64,000 bases of DNA from W0P28-013 sp051870755 (GCA_051870755.1 JBJECE010000034.1:1-64000); one strand, 5' to 3'; shown: positions 54,285 through 63,038, numbered from the stretch's first letter. Notes: generated from the sequence alone by a model not told the origin. Numbers and translations: made by a program.

Positions 54285-54554
54285 CAAAGCAACTACTCGT
54301 AGTTGCAAAGCACACAAACATAATACAAAAAGACGTCTGACAGCGTTTGTTTTGGCTCTTCTGAATCTGGTAAATTCAACGAAACACTAGTCAAAACACA
54401 GCATGTGTAGATGTCTGCGAAAACACGAACTGCCGGAAAAACCACCGGCAACAGCGTGTTTGGCGTGGACTTTACATTGCTTGTTTTACTAGTAATGGCA
54501 GTACCAGAGCCTTGAAGAGCGGAACAGCAATAATGCAAAGTCCCGCTTTTTTTT
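54285..54554 (+). ncRNA. Candidate stand-alone structured non-coding RNA (about 270 nt)
   Basis: Bounded by a canonical promoter and an intrinsic terminator. Pairings: 5' hairpin GCAACTA-CTCG-TAGTTGC (54289-54306). A nested long hairpin follows: GGCTCT / AGAGCC (54354-54359 with 54506-54511), ACTAGTCAAAACA / TGTTTTACTAGT (54386-54398 with 54482-54493, one bulge), AAACACG / CGTGTTT (54421-54427 with 54455-54461), and apical GCCGG / CCGGC (54432-54436 with 54445-54449). The internal loop between the first two helices is asymmetric and large, giving a closing stem, bubble and apical stem like 6S RNA. I found no tmRNA ends, RNase P or SRP signatures. Identity not established. Confidence 0.7.
54518..54554 (+). 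terminator. Intrinsic terminator of the candidate RNA
   Basis: AGCGG (54518-54522) with CCGCT (54543-54547), extended by AC / GT past a mismatch, then a run of eight T. Confidence 0.8.
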
Positions 54555-54584
54555 GTTAAAAATAATTAAATGCAGGTTACTTTT

Positions 54585-54608
54585 TGCCGCCAAACGGCAT
54601 AATATTTG
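54585..54608 (+). promoter_or_regulatory. TGCC-N7-GGCATA operator and -7-like element of the 54790 gene
   Basis: TGCC (54585-54588), seven bases, GGCATAA, then TTTG at 54605-54608 (TA-ATA-TTTG, one base longer than consensus). Fifth member of the proposed WYL operator set. The leader to the ATG is about 180 nt, long and AT-rich. Confidence 0.55.
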
Positions 54609-54789
54609 TACAACAATAAATGAATACACGTCATGAAAGTGTAATTGATGGCCAAACACCATCAAATCGGTGTGTGTACTTTCGGATTTTTTATTAAAAA
54701 CTTTTTTTAGAAAACAACACCGATGTTCAACCGACGCGACCACACACCGAATTGCATTGGTTGCACATCAACAAAAAAAACAAATTATC

Positions 54790-56619
54790 ATGCTTAAAAA
54801 AACACTTTTTGGAAGTCTGCTGTTGTTTGTGGGTGCAAGTGCATTTGCCACAGGCATAGCAAAAATCGGCGACACCGAGTATGAAACTCTGGCCGCAGCC
54901 GTAGCCGCCGTACCAACCGGCGCCGAAAACGTTACCACCGTTCAACTCTTGGGAGATGCTCAAGGCAATGGTATTATCGTGCCTTCCGGCACTAAAATGC
55001 TGCTCGATTTGGGCGGCTTCACCTACGAAGTTACCGGCAATCTGGCAGGTTCTGAAGGGTACAAAACCCAAGCATTCCAACTGCTGAAAAACTCCGACAT
55101 CACCATTCAAAATGGCACCATCACGTCAAGCGTAGCCCTTAGGTTGATACAAAACTACGCCAACCTGACTCTGCTCAACGTTACACTCGACGGCACCAAA
55201 TTGCCGGGCGCAGGACTCTATGTATTGTCGAACAACAATGGCGAAGTGTTGATTGGCGCAGGCACCGTCATTACCGCCAAAGATGGCGACTTTGCATTCG
55301 ATGTATACAATTGGATTTCAAATGGTTATCCGTCGGTAAAAGTTACTATCGATGGTGCAACCATCAACGGAGCCATTGAAGTAGCGCAAGATGGCGATGA
55401 TGCCGCCTCCACAGGATTCGAATTGGTTATCCAATCCGGCACCATCAATGGCAGCATCAGCGCGGGCAGCGGTGCCGAGAATGCCACTGTCAGCATCGCA
55501 CCCGAAGCCACACTCTCCGGCACAACTTATGCGGCCGGTCGCAAAAATGCCCAAGGCATTTCGCTCTACGCCACAGTGAGCGCAGCCATTGAAGCCGCAG
55601 CAGATAACGACACCATTCTCCTGATGTGCGACACCAAAGAAGCCATCGTGATAGCTGCCGACGACAACATCGTATTCGACCCGAACGGCCACACATTGTC
55701 GGTCGAAGACGCACACGTCATCACCAACAACGGCACACTGACCATCATCGGCAACGGCACTATCGATGCGCTCACACACGCAAAAGCAGCACTATACAAC
55801 AACGTTGGCGCCGACGCGCAACTCTTGGGTGCGACCTTCGAACGTTCGAACGAAAACAGCAACGTCAACTCGTACTACACCATTCTGAATCAAGGCACTA
55901 TGACCATCGACGGCAGCATAGTCAAAAACGCAGGCGCACGCGCATCGATGATCGAAAACGGTTGGTATTATCCTGAAAAAAACACGACAAAAGCATTTTC
56001 GACACTCGTCATCAAAAGCGGCACATTCGATGGCGGCTTGTACAATGTCAAAAACGATGACTATGGCTTATTGACCATCGACGGCGGCACATTTACCAAC
56101 GCCACCACCGGAGCCGGCAACGTACTCAATTGGAACAAAGCAGTCATCAACAACGGCACGTTCACAGCCACCGGCGAAAATAGCGCCAACGTACAACAAG
56201 GTTATGCCGGCAACAGCGAATACGAAATTGCCACCATCGCCATTACCGGCGGCATATTCACAGCACCGGAAAGCAACAACAACATCAACCATCTATTTGG
56301 TAGTGAACAGCCGGTTACGACACAAGTATCGGGCGGCACCTATTCGCACGCCATACCGGCCGAACAATGCGCCGACGATTTCGAGCCGAAAGACAACGGC
56401 GATGGTACCTACGGTGTGCAGGAAGACCAAACAACCACCGCACTGACAACGACCAATGCCGACAACGCCATTGTAGTAGAACAAGGTCGCGTGGTTTGCA
56501 ACGGCGACTTCCGCATCTATGACCTGAACGGCCGCGACGTAACGCGCCTGAACGGCACTTTGCATGGCGTTTATGTTGTAAAAACAGACAGCGCCACCAT
56601 CAAGGTAGTGGTGAAATAA
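54790..56619 (+). CDS. Surface protein with beta-helix-like repeats and T9SS tail
   Basis: A 609-residue exported protein; MLKKTLFGSLLLFVGASAFA is the signal peptide and the 40 codons upstream belong to the leader. The body (about 40-540) is built of short beta repeats with GxIxxxGTxxxxxGGTF-like phrases (NDYGLLTIDGGTFTNATTG, SEYEIATIAITGGIFTAPE), as in parallel beta-helix and pectate-lyase-like surface proteins; no catalytic residues seen. The C-terminal 55 residues (GDFRIYDLNGRDVTRLNG, GVYVVK) are nearly identical to those of the LRR protein at 36050. Both also share the proposed operator. Confidence 0.75.
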   Translation: MLKKTLFGSLLLFVGASAFATGIAKIGDTEYETLAAAVAAVPTGAENVTTVQLLGDAQGNGIIVPSGTKMLLDLGGFTYEVTGNLAGSEGYKTQAFQLLKNSDITIQNGTITSSVALRLIQNYANLTLLNVTLDGTKLPGAGLYVLSNNNGEVLIGAGTVITAKDGDFAFDVYNWISNGYPSVKVTIDGATINGAIEVAQDGDDAASTGFELVIQSGTINGSISAGSGAENATVSIAPEATLSGTTYAAGRKNAQGISLYATVSAAIEAAADNDTILLMCDTKEAIVIAADDNIVFDPNGHTLSVEDAHVITNNGTLTIIGNGTIDALTHAKAALYNNVGADAQLLGATFERSNENSNVNSYYTILNQGTMTIDGSIVKNAGARASMIENGWYYPEKNTTKAFSTLVIKSGTFDGGLYNVKNDDYGLLTIDGGTFTNATTGAGNVLNWNKAVINNGTFTATGENSANVQQGYAGNSEYEIATIAITGGIFTAPESNNNINHLFGSEQPVTTQVSGGTYSHAIPAEQCADDFEPKDNGDGTYGVQEDQTTTALTTTNADNAIVVEQGRVVCNGDFRIYDLNGRDVTRLNGTLHGVYVVKTDSATIKVVVK

Positions 56620-56649
56620 TACCGGAGCATAGATTTTAGAACATAGACA

Positions 56650-56677
56650 GTAGGGACGCGGCATGCCACGTCCCTAC
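56650..56677. repeat. Dispersed palindromic repeat, best copy
   Basis: GTAGGGACG, CGGCATGCCA, CGTCCCTAC: near-perfect inverted repeat between two genes; flanked by TTAAACTTTGAAACTC-type spacer repeats like those of the FISUMP region. Confidence 0.75.
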
Positions 56678-56749
56678 TTGTTATTTTTATTCCTCCGCCT
56701 TAAACTTTGAAACTCTTAAACTCTTAAACTTTTCTAACTTTTTCAGCCG

Positions 56750-57382
56750 TCATTTTCGTCCGAAATCGGCAGGAATTTCGCCCCAAATATCGGTTTTCCA
56801 CTTCAGCACTTTGGTAGAAACCGTATGCGTCGCCAGCCACGCATTAGCGCGATTGATCAACTCGAACACAGGCGCATTGTCGGCATTTTGTACCAACTTC
56901 GATTTGCAACGCCGCTGACGCACCCACGCCTGCGCTGTTACACTGTCAGAATAGATGGCTGCAACGGTCAGTTTGCCCTGCTCCACCAACGCCAACGCAT
57001 GCACTATGGCCAAAAATTCGCCAATATTATTCGTCGCTGCGGCAAAAGGGCCTTGACGGAACACCTCTTCGCCCGTATCGACCAACACACCACGATATTC
57101 CATCACACCCGGATTACCACTGCACGCCGCATCTACCGACAAACACCCGGCCAACGGTCGCTCATCGGCATCGGGAAACGCCGACAACGACATCGTTTTG
57201 TGGGAACCAACCACTTGCCAATAATTTTTGGCAAATGCCATTTTAGCGGCATTTTCCGTCGGGAACGACTTATATTGCGCACCTTCGTAACCGTCGATTT
57301 GTGCCTTACACGCCTCCCAACTATCGAAAACGCCGCTGGTACGTCCCTGCCACACTACATAATATTTTTGCTTCGCAGCCAT
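56750..57382 (-). CDS. rnhA: Ribonuclease HI with N-terminal viroplasmin domain
   Basis: A 210-residue enzyme that cuts RNA in RNA-DNA hybrids. The start MAAKQKYYVVWQGRTSGVF is the usual beginning of the viroplasmin (hybrid-binding) domain (about 5-45). The RNase H domain (about 78-205) has the catalytic acids in LSVDAACSGNPG, NNIGEFLAIVHAL and IYSDSVTAQAW, with a last acidic region in KTDIWGEIPADF. This two-domain arrangement is common in Bacteroidetes and Firmicutes. A single gene. Confidence 0.9.
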   Translation of the reverse strand: MAAKQKYYVVWQGRTSGVFDSWEACKAQIDGYEGAQYKSFPTENAAKMAFAKNYWQVVGSHKTMSLSAFPDADERPLAGCLSVDAACSGNPGVMEYRGVLVDTGEEVFRQGPFAAATNNIGEFLAIVHALALVEQGKLTVAAIYSDSVTAQAWVRQRRCKSKLVQNADNAPVFELINRANAWLATHTVSTKVLKWKTDIWGEIPADFGRK

Positions 57383-57526
57383 CGAGCGACAAAAATACAA
57401 ATAATCCGCCAATTACGCAAATATCATCAAATCGCAGCAGTACCATTTTTTGTTTGGCACGACTTTTGCACACTACAAAGTGAACTAATTTTTTTGTCTA
57501 ACTTAAATAATAGGAGGAAACGCACC

Positions 57527-57775
57527 ATGAAAATCTCTCATCTGTTTGCCTTTGCCGGCGGCGCTTTGGCCGGAGCCGCGCTCGGCTTGTTGTTGGCACC
57601 CGATTCGGGCGAAAACACGCGCAACAAAATCGCTCACATGCTGAAAGAAAAAGGCATTGCGCTCGACCGCGAATCGCTGTCGCAGTTTGTCGATAAAGTG
57701 ATTGCCAAATTGCACCACAATTTTACCGACGACGATTTGCAGGCTGCTGTCGATGAAGTTGCCAACCAAAAATAA
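57527..57775 (+). CDS. YtxH-domain small membrane protein
   Basis: An 82-residue protein with a glycine/alanine-rich hydrophobic N-terminus (FAFAGGALAGAALGLLLAP) typical of YtxH-like proteins, then a charged helical tail. YtxH proteins are linked to stress and cell-envelope functions in other bacteria; activity unknown. An AGGAGG Shine-Dalgarno (57512-57517) stands 9 nt before the ATG, rare in this phylum. First of a three-gene unit. Confidence 0.85.
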   Translation: MKISHLFAFAGGALAGAALGLLLAPDSGENTRNKIAHMLKEKGIALDRESLSQFVDKVIAKLHHNFTDDDLQAAVDEVANQK

Positions 57776-57781
57776 CCCATC

Positions 57782-58156
57782 ATGGCCGACAGCAACTATC
57801 AGCATCTGATTGACGACAGCAAACGCTATCTGCGTATGCGCTACGATATGCTTCGTCTCGAGTTACTCGAGAAGTTGTCGCATATCGTGGCGCTGATTTT
57901 GCTCGTCGTGGTTTCCACGGTATTGGCTTTGGCGGCGTTTATCTATTTTACCTTTGCTCTGGTGGCGTGGCTCACACCGATGTTAGGCGCCGTGCTGCCG
58001 CTGTGTATTGTAGGCGGCGTTTTTGTGCTACTGCTGATTTTGGGCATTGTATTCCGCAAGTCGCTGTTCATCAATCCGTTGATTTCGCAATTGAGTCATA
58101 TTTTGTTTTACGAAACGCCAAAATCCGAAAGCGATGAAAACGAACAAACAGCCTGA
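57782..58156 (+). CDS. YqjE/phage-holin-like membrane protein
   Basis: A 124-residue protein with two long membrane helices (about 38-62 and 70-92), preceded by a helical YLRMRYDMLRLELLEKLSH segment, the layout of the YqjE / holin superfamily III group. These occur with YtxH and YqjK-type genes in many bacteria, not as true phage holins. Six nt after the YtxH stop; its end overlaps the next gene by 23 nt. Confidence 0.8.
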   Translation: MADSNYQHLIDDSKRYLRMRYDMLRLELLEKLSHIVALILLVVVSTVLALAAFIYFTFALVAWLTPMLGAVLPLCIVGGVFVLLLILGIVFRKSLFINPLISQLSHILFYETPKSESDENEQTA

Positions 58157-58400
58157 CCTGGCACACCTGCATTCGCTGGACGACCTGCACCGCTGCAAAC
58201 GCCAACTGCGTCAGCAAATAGATGTGCAGGAGTTGCGCCTGACCAACGACGTGCGACATATTCGTCGGTCGCTGCACACGACATCGCACATCATCGACAA
58301 CATCGGCAGTGCGCTATCGTTCATTGCACCATCGGCCGGTTTCTTCGGATTGGGACTCGGGTTGATGCGACTGCTGCTGAAACGTCGCCGCACGCGATAG
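58134..58400 (+). CDS. Small membrane protein, third of the YtxH/holin unit
   Basis: An 88-residue protein rich in Arg and His at the N-terminus, with one hydrophobic segment (SALSFIAPSAGFFGLGLGLM, about 59-78) and a basic end KRRRTR. Its gene start overlaps the holin-like gene, so it is coupled; perhaps the YqjK-like partner, although no firm family assignment is possible. The terminator at 58417 closes the unit. Confidence 0.65.
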   Translation: MKTNKQPDLAHLHSLDDLHRCKRQLRQQIDVQELRLTNDVRHIRRSLHTTSHIIDNIGSALSFIAPSAGFFGLGLGLMRLLLKRRRTR

Positions 58401-58416
58401 TGCGAACGTATTACCG

Positions 58417-58448
58417 AAAGTTCAGAAGTCCGCTTCTGAACTTTTTTT
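58417..58448 (+). terminator. Terminator after the YtxH/holin unit
   Basis: A 12-bp perfect stem AAAGTTCAGAAG / CTTCTGAACTTT with a TCCG loop and following T-run. Confidence 0.92.
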
Positions 58449-58493
58449 GTACGAAGCACGGCGGAATATAATGGAAAATCCAAGAATTTTGTG

Positions 58494-58501
58494 TAAATTT
58501 G
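58494..58501 (+). promoter_or_regulatory. -7 promoter element of leuS
   Basis: TAAATTTG fits TAnnTTTG; 28 nt before the leuS ATG at 58530. Confidence 0.65.
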
Positions 58502-58529
58502 CAGACTTTTTGTAACATTGTGGCAAATC

Positions 58530-61331
58530 ATGGAATACAATTTCAAACAAATCGAGCAAAAGTGGCAACAATATTGGATTGACCACGCCGTCTATAAAAC
58601 AGAAATCGACCCGTCGCGTCCGAAATATTACGTTTTGGATATGTTTCCGTATCCGTCGGGCGCGGGTTTGCACGTCGGCCATCCGTTGGGATACATCGCC
58701 AGCGACATTTTCAGCCGCTACAAACGTCTGCGGGGCTACAATGTGCTGCATCCGATGGGCTATGATGCCTACGGTTTGCCGGCCGAGCAATACGCCATTC
58801 AAACCGGTCAGCACCCCGAAGTAACGACACGCAAAAACATAGCCCGTTACCGCGAGCAGTTGGACAAAATCGGTTTCTGCTACGATTGGAGCCGCGAAGT
58901 GCGCACCTGCGACCCGCAATTTTATCATTGGACACAATGGGCATTTGTGCAAATGTTCAACCATTGGTACTGCAAACGCGCCAACGCCGCACGTCCCATT
59001 TCGATGTTGATAGACATATTCAACGAGCAAGGCAACGCCAAAGTGCGGGCGGCACAAAGCGACACGCCCGTTTTCACCGCCGACGAGTGGAAAAGTTGGG
59101 ACGAACGCCGCCAACAAGAGATACTGATGAACTACCGCATCGCCTATTTGGCCGACACGAAAGTGAATTGGTGTCCGCAGTTGGGTTGTGTGCTTGCCAA
59201 CGACGAGGTGAGCGAAGGTTTGTCGGTACGCGGCGGCTATCCCGTCGAACAACGCGTCATGCGTCAGTGGAGCCTGCGCGTGTCGGCCTACGCCCAACGC
59301 CTGCTCGATGGACTTGACCGCCTCGATTGGACAGAATCGCTGAAAGAGACGCAAAAGAATTGGATTGGCCGATCGGAAGGCGCGCAAATGTTTTTCGGAT
59401 TGGTCGGCAGCGATAAGAAAATAGAGATTTTCACCACGCGCTGCGACACCGTTTTTGGCGTAACATTCATGGTACTGGCGCCCGAAAGCGAATATGTAGC
59501 CCAAGTAACCACCGCCGCGCAACAAGCCGAAGTGAACGCTTATCTCGACATGGTGAAACGCCGCACCGAGCGCGAGCGCATTGCCGACCGGCGCGTAACC
59601 GGCGTCTTCTCCGGTTCGTACGCCATCAATCCGCTGACAGGCAACGAGATACCGATTTGGATTTCGGACTATGTGTTGGCCGGCTACGGCACCAGCGCCA
59701 TCATGGCAGTGCCGGCACACGACAGCCGCGACTACGCCTTTGCCAAACATTTCAATCTGCCCATCATTCCGCTGATTGAAGGCGCCGACGTGAGCCACGA
59801 AAGTTTCGATGCCAAAGAAGGCGTGATGATGAACTCGGGATTCCTGAACGGCAAAACCGTAACCGAATCCATCGCCGCCATGAAACAATATATCACCGAG
59901 CACGGCATCGGTAGCGTGAAAGTGAATTATCGTCTGCGCGACGCCGTTTTCAGCCGTCAGCGCTATTGGGGCGAGCCATTTCCCGTGTATTACAAAGATG
60001 GTATGCCCTATCTGATTCCAGAAGAAAAATTGCCGCTGGAATTGCCCGAAGTGGACAACTTTTTGCCAACCGAAACAGGCGAGCCGCCACTCGGTCATGC
60101 CAAAACATGGGCGTGGGACGAAGCCAACCGCCGTTTGACCGACACCGCCACCATCGACAATAAAACGATTTTCCCGCTCGAATTGTGCACCATGCCGGGT
60201 TTCGCCGGTTCGTCGGCCTACTACCTGCGCTACATGGATCCACACAACGCCGAAACGCTGGTTGGCAAAGCCGCCAACAACTATTGGCAAAACGTCGATT
60301 TGTACATCGGCGGCACCGAGCACGCCACCGGACACCTGATTTACAGCCGTTTTTGGAACAAATTCTTGTTCGACCTCGGCCTCGTGTGCCAAGACGAGCC
60401 GTTCCAAAAACTGATCAACCAAGGCATGATTCAGGGGCGAAGCAACTTTGTGTACCGTATCGTCGGCACCAACAAATTTGTGTCGTACAATCTGCGAAAA
60501 CAATACGAAACACAACCGATTCACGTTAATGTGAACATTGTCGAAAACGACATTTTGGACATTGATGCGTTCCGGAATTGGTTGCCGGAATACCGCGATG
60601 CCGAATTTGTGCTCGAAGATGGTAAATACGTTTGCGGTTGGGCTGTCGAGAAAATGTCGAAATCGATGTTCAACGTGGTCAATCCCGACGACATCGTCGA
60701 AAAATACGGCGCCGACACCTTGCGTTTGTACGAGATGTTCCTCGGGCCGCTCGAGCAGTCGAAACCGTGGGACACAAACGGCATTGACGGCGTACATCGT
60801 TTTCTGAAAAAACTGTGGGGACTATTCTTCACCGGCGAAGCGCTTGCCGTATCGGACGAGCAACCCACTGAAAATGAACTGAAAACGTTACACAAAACCA
60901 TCAAAAAAATTGGTTACGACATCGAGCATTTTTCGTTCAACACATCGGTTTCGGCCTTTATGATTTGTGTCAATGAATTGGCACAGCAACATTGCAACAA
61001 ACGTGCCGTGCTGGATCCGCTGCTGATTATTTTGTCGCCGTTTGCGCCGCACATTGCCGAAGAGTTGTGGCACGCTTTGGGGCACGACACCACCATTTGC
61101 GACGCGACATTCCCCGCATTCGACGAAAAATATTTGACAGAATCGACCGTAAAATATCCGATTTCGTTCAACGGCAAAGTGCGTTTCACGCTCGATTTAC
61201 CGGCTACGCTCGACCGCGCTGCCGTAGAGCAAGCCGCCCTTGCCAACGAGCAGACAGCCAAATACACCAACGGACAAACGCCCAAAAAGGTGATTGTGGT
61301 GCTGGGGAAAATTGTCAATATTGTACTATAA
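58530..61331 (+). CDS. leuS: Leucyl-tRNA synthetase
   Basis: A 933-residue class I synthetase charging tRNA-Leu. ATG 58530 is chosen over TTG 58518. HIGH motif HVGHP near residue 48 (PYPSGAGLHVGHPLGY), KMSKS motif in EKMSKSMFNVVNPDD, and the editing CP1 domain in between. The typical Bacteroidetes spelling of both motifs and normal length make this secure. The YitT and SPFH genes follow on the same strand with gaps of 12 and 32 nt. Confidence 0.97.
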   Translation: MEYNFKQIEQKWQQYWIDHAVYKTEIDPSRPKYYVLDMFPYPSGAGLHVGHPLGYIASDIFSRYKRLRGYNVLHPMGYDAYGLPAEQYAIQTGQHPEVTTRKNIARYREQLDKIGFCYDWSREVRTCDPQFYHWTQWAFVQMFNHWYCKRANAARPISMLIDIFNEQGNAKVRAAQSDTPVFTADEWKSWDERRQQEILMNYRIAYLADTKVNWCPQLGCVLANDEVSEGLSVRGGYPVEQRVMRQWSLRVSAYAQRLLDGLDRLDWTESLKETQKNWIGRSEGAQMFFGLVGSDKKIEIFTTRCDTVFGVTFMVLAPESEYVAQVTTAAQQAEVNAYLDMVKRRTERERIADRRVTGVFSGSYAINPLTGNEIPIWISDYVLAGYGTSAIMAVPAHDSRDYAFAKHFNLPIIPLIEGADVSHESFDAKEGVMMNSGFLNGKTVTESIAAMKQYITEHGIGSVKVNYRLRDAVFSRQRYWGEPFPVYYKDGMPYLIPEEKLPLELPEVDNFLPTETGEPPLGHAKTWAWDEANRRLTDTATIDNKTIFPLELCTMPGFAGSSAYYLRYMDPHNAETLVGKAANNYWQNVDLYIGGTEHATGHLIYSRFWNKFLFDLGLVCQDEPFQKLINQGMIQGRSNFVYRIVGTNKFVSYNLRKQYETQPIHVNVNIVENDILDIDAFRNWLPEYRDAEFVLEDGKYVCGWAVEKMSKSMFNVVNPDDIVEKYGADTLRLYEMFLGPLEQSKPWDTNGIDGVHRFLKKLWGLFFTGEALAVSDEQPTENELKTLHKTIKKIGYDIEHFSFNTSVSAFMICVNELAQQHCNKRAVLDPLLIILSPFAPHIAEELWHALGHDTTICDATFPAFDEKYLTESTVKYPISFNGKVRFTLDLPATLDRAAVEQAALANEQTAKYTNGQTPKKVIVVLGKIVNIVL

Positions 61332-61343
61332 TCGACCAACGCC

Positions 61344-62222
61344 ATGACACTATTTTCCAAAGTCAATTGGAGCGCGCTGCGTGAATACCTGATGATAGCC
61401 TTGGGCTTGGTGATGTACGCCACCGCGTGGAAAGCCTTTTTGCTGCCCCACCAGATTACAGGCGGCGGCGCCACGGGCGTGAGTGCCATTGTGCAATACG
61501 GCACAGGCATTCCGGTGGCCATCACATACGCCATCATCAACGGTGTGCTGCTGATTTTCTCGCTGTGGAAACTCGGGTTGCAGTTCAGCCTGCGCACCAT
61601 CTACGGTGTAACCTGTCTCACGTTTTTCTTTGCCATCATACCCGATGCGAAAATCGGCACTTTTGTTTCTGAAAATGAGCCATTTATGGCTTGCGTACTA
61701 GGCGGTATTTTGGCCGGTTCGGGCATGGGCATCATGTTTTTGAACAATGGCAGTTCAGGCGGCACCGACATCATCGCAAAAATCATCAACAAATACCGCA
61801 ACATCACGCTGGGACGCGCACTGCTCTACTGCGACGTGCTGATAATCAGTTCGTCGTACTTTCTGCCCGAAGGCAACATCGAAAAAGTAGTGTACGGCCT
61901 GACCACGATGGCCATCGCCACGTTTACGCTTGATATGGTGGTGAACGGTGTGCGCCAATCGGTACAATTTTTGATTTTTTCGGCCAAATACGAGGATATT
62001 GCCAACGCCATCAACAACGAAGTGCATCGCGGTGTAACCATTCTCGACGGCACCGGCTGGTATTCCAAGCAACCGGTCAAAGTAATCACCGTGCTGGCGC
62101 GCAAAAACGAATCGGCCAAAATATTCAAAATCGTGAAAGATATAGACCCGAACGCCTTTGTGTCGCAATCGTCGGCCATCGGTGTTTACGGGCAAGGGTT
62201 CGACCCCATGAAAGTCAAGTAA
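61344..62222 (+). CDS. YitT-family membrane protein
   Basis: A 292-residue membrane protein: five or six hydrophobic segments in the first 200 residues (ALGLVMYATAWKAFLLPHQI, GGGATGVSAIVQY, SSGGTDIIAKIINKY), then a C-terminal DUF2179 domain (about 205-290). This is the YitT (DUF161-DUF2179) arrangement. The substrate is unknown; the family is suspected to be transporters. Follows leuS by 12 nt. Confidence 0.85.
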   Translation: MTLFSKVNWSALREYLMIALGLVMYATAWKAFLLPHQITGGGATGVSAIVQYGTGIPVAITYAIINGVLLIFSLWKLGLQFSLRTIYGVTCLTFFFAIIPDAKIGTFVSENEPFMACVLGGILAGSGMGIMFLNNGSSGGTDIIAKIINKYRNITLGRALLYCDVLIISSSYFLPEGNIEKVVYGLTTMAIATFTLDMVVNGVRQSVQFLIFSAKYEDIANAINNEVHRGVTILDGTGWYSKQPVKVITVLARKNESAKIFKIVKDIDPNAFVSQSSAIGVYGQGFDPMKVK

Positions 62223-62254
62223 AAAACGCATTATTCACTCAAAAACAGACAATT

Positions 62255-63013
62255 ATGCAGTATCAACAAACCATCAGACCCGTTTGGTTCAAGTACATTT
62301 GGTTGGGTGTAGCCCTCATTGTGCTGCTTCCCATTTTGTTTTCGGCTTTCTACACCATCGACACCGGCGAACGCGGCGTAGTGTTGCGTTTCGGTCGTCT
62401 GACAACGATTGCCGACGAAGGACTGAACGTCAAAATTCCGTTTGTGGACGCCGTGAAAGTGATGTCCATCCGCGACCACAACTTGTCCATTCACACCGAA
62501 GTGTCGTCGAGCGACATTCAAACCATCGCCGTCGATGTGAGCCTTGTGTACGCGCTCGACAGCAAGCAGGTTGACCGCATCTTCCAAACGTTCGGCATGG
62601 ACATCGAAAACACACTGATTCGCCCGACATTGTCGGAAAAAATCAACGCCGTGATAGCCGAATATCCGATTGAAACTTTCGTCGAAAAGCGTGCCGAAAT
62701 ATCGAGCCGCATCAACAGCACGTTTGCCAATCAGGTGGCCGGAAGCGGCATCGTGGTCAAAAGCCTGCTGATAACCAATCACGACTTCAGCGACGATTTC
62801 AACAAAGCCATCGAGGATAAAAAGATTGCCGAGCAAGGCGCGCTGACCGCCAAATTCACGTTGGAACGCATGAAACTCGAAGCCGAAGCGCAAAAGGTAA
62901 AACAAGCATCACTGTCGCCCATGGTGTTGCAGGAGATGGCCATCAACAAATGGGACGGCCACATGCCAACCTATTTCAGTGGCGACCAACTGCCTTTCGT
63001 TACAATCAAATAG
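62255..63013 (+). CDS. SPFH/prohibitin-family membrane protein
   Basis: A 252-residue protein with an N-terminal membrane helix (YIWLGVALIVLLPILFSAFY) and a SPFH (band 7) domain: TIDTGERGVVLRFGR, then GLNVKIPFVDAVKVMSIRD, and a C-terminal coiled-coil (KAIEDKKIAEQGALTAKF). Such proteins form membrane-bound rings often linked to protein quality control; HflC-like or prohibitin-like. A terminator follows at 63039. Confidence 0.85.
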   Translation: MQYQQTIRPVWFKYIWLGVALIVLLPILFSAFYTIDTGERGVVLRFGRLTTIADEGLNVKIPFVDAVKVMSIRDHNLSIHTEVSSSDIQTIAVDVSLVYALDSKQVDRIFQTFGMDIENTLIRPTLSEKINAVIAEYPIETFVEKRAEISSRINSTFANQVAGSGIVVKSLLITNHDFSDDFNKAIEDKKIAEQGALTAKFTLERMKLEAEAQKVKQASLSPMVLQEMAINKWDGHMPTYFSGDQLPFVTIK

Positions 63014-63038
63014 ACCGATTATCAACGACTTAACAACA

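Noticed and set aside
54285..54554. tmRNA
   Set aside because: No tRNA-Ala-like ends, no CCA and no tag-peptide frame ending in Ala-Ala.
57782..58156. Phage holin, part of a lysis cassette
   Set aside because: No endolysin or phage genes nearby; YqjE-like proteins with YtxH are chromosomal.
58422..60797. 791-codon minus-strand frame opposite leuS
   Set aside because: Antisense shadow of a conserved synthetase; open only because of codon bias.
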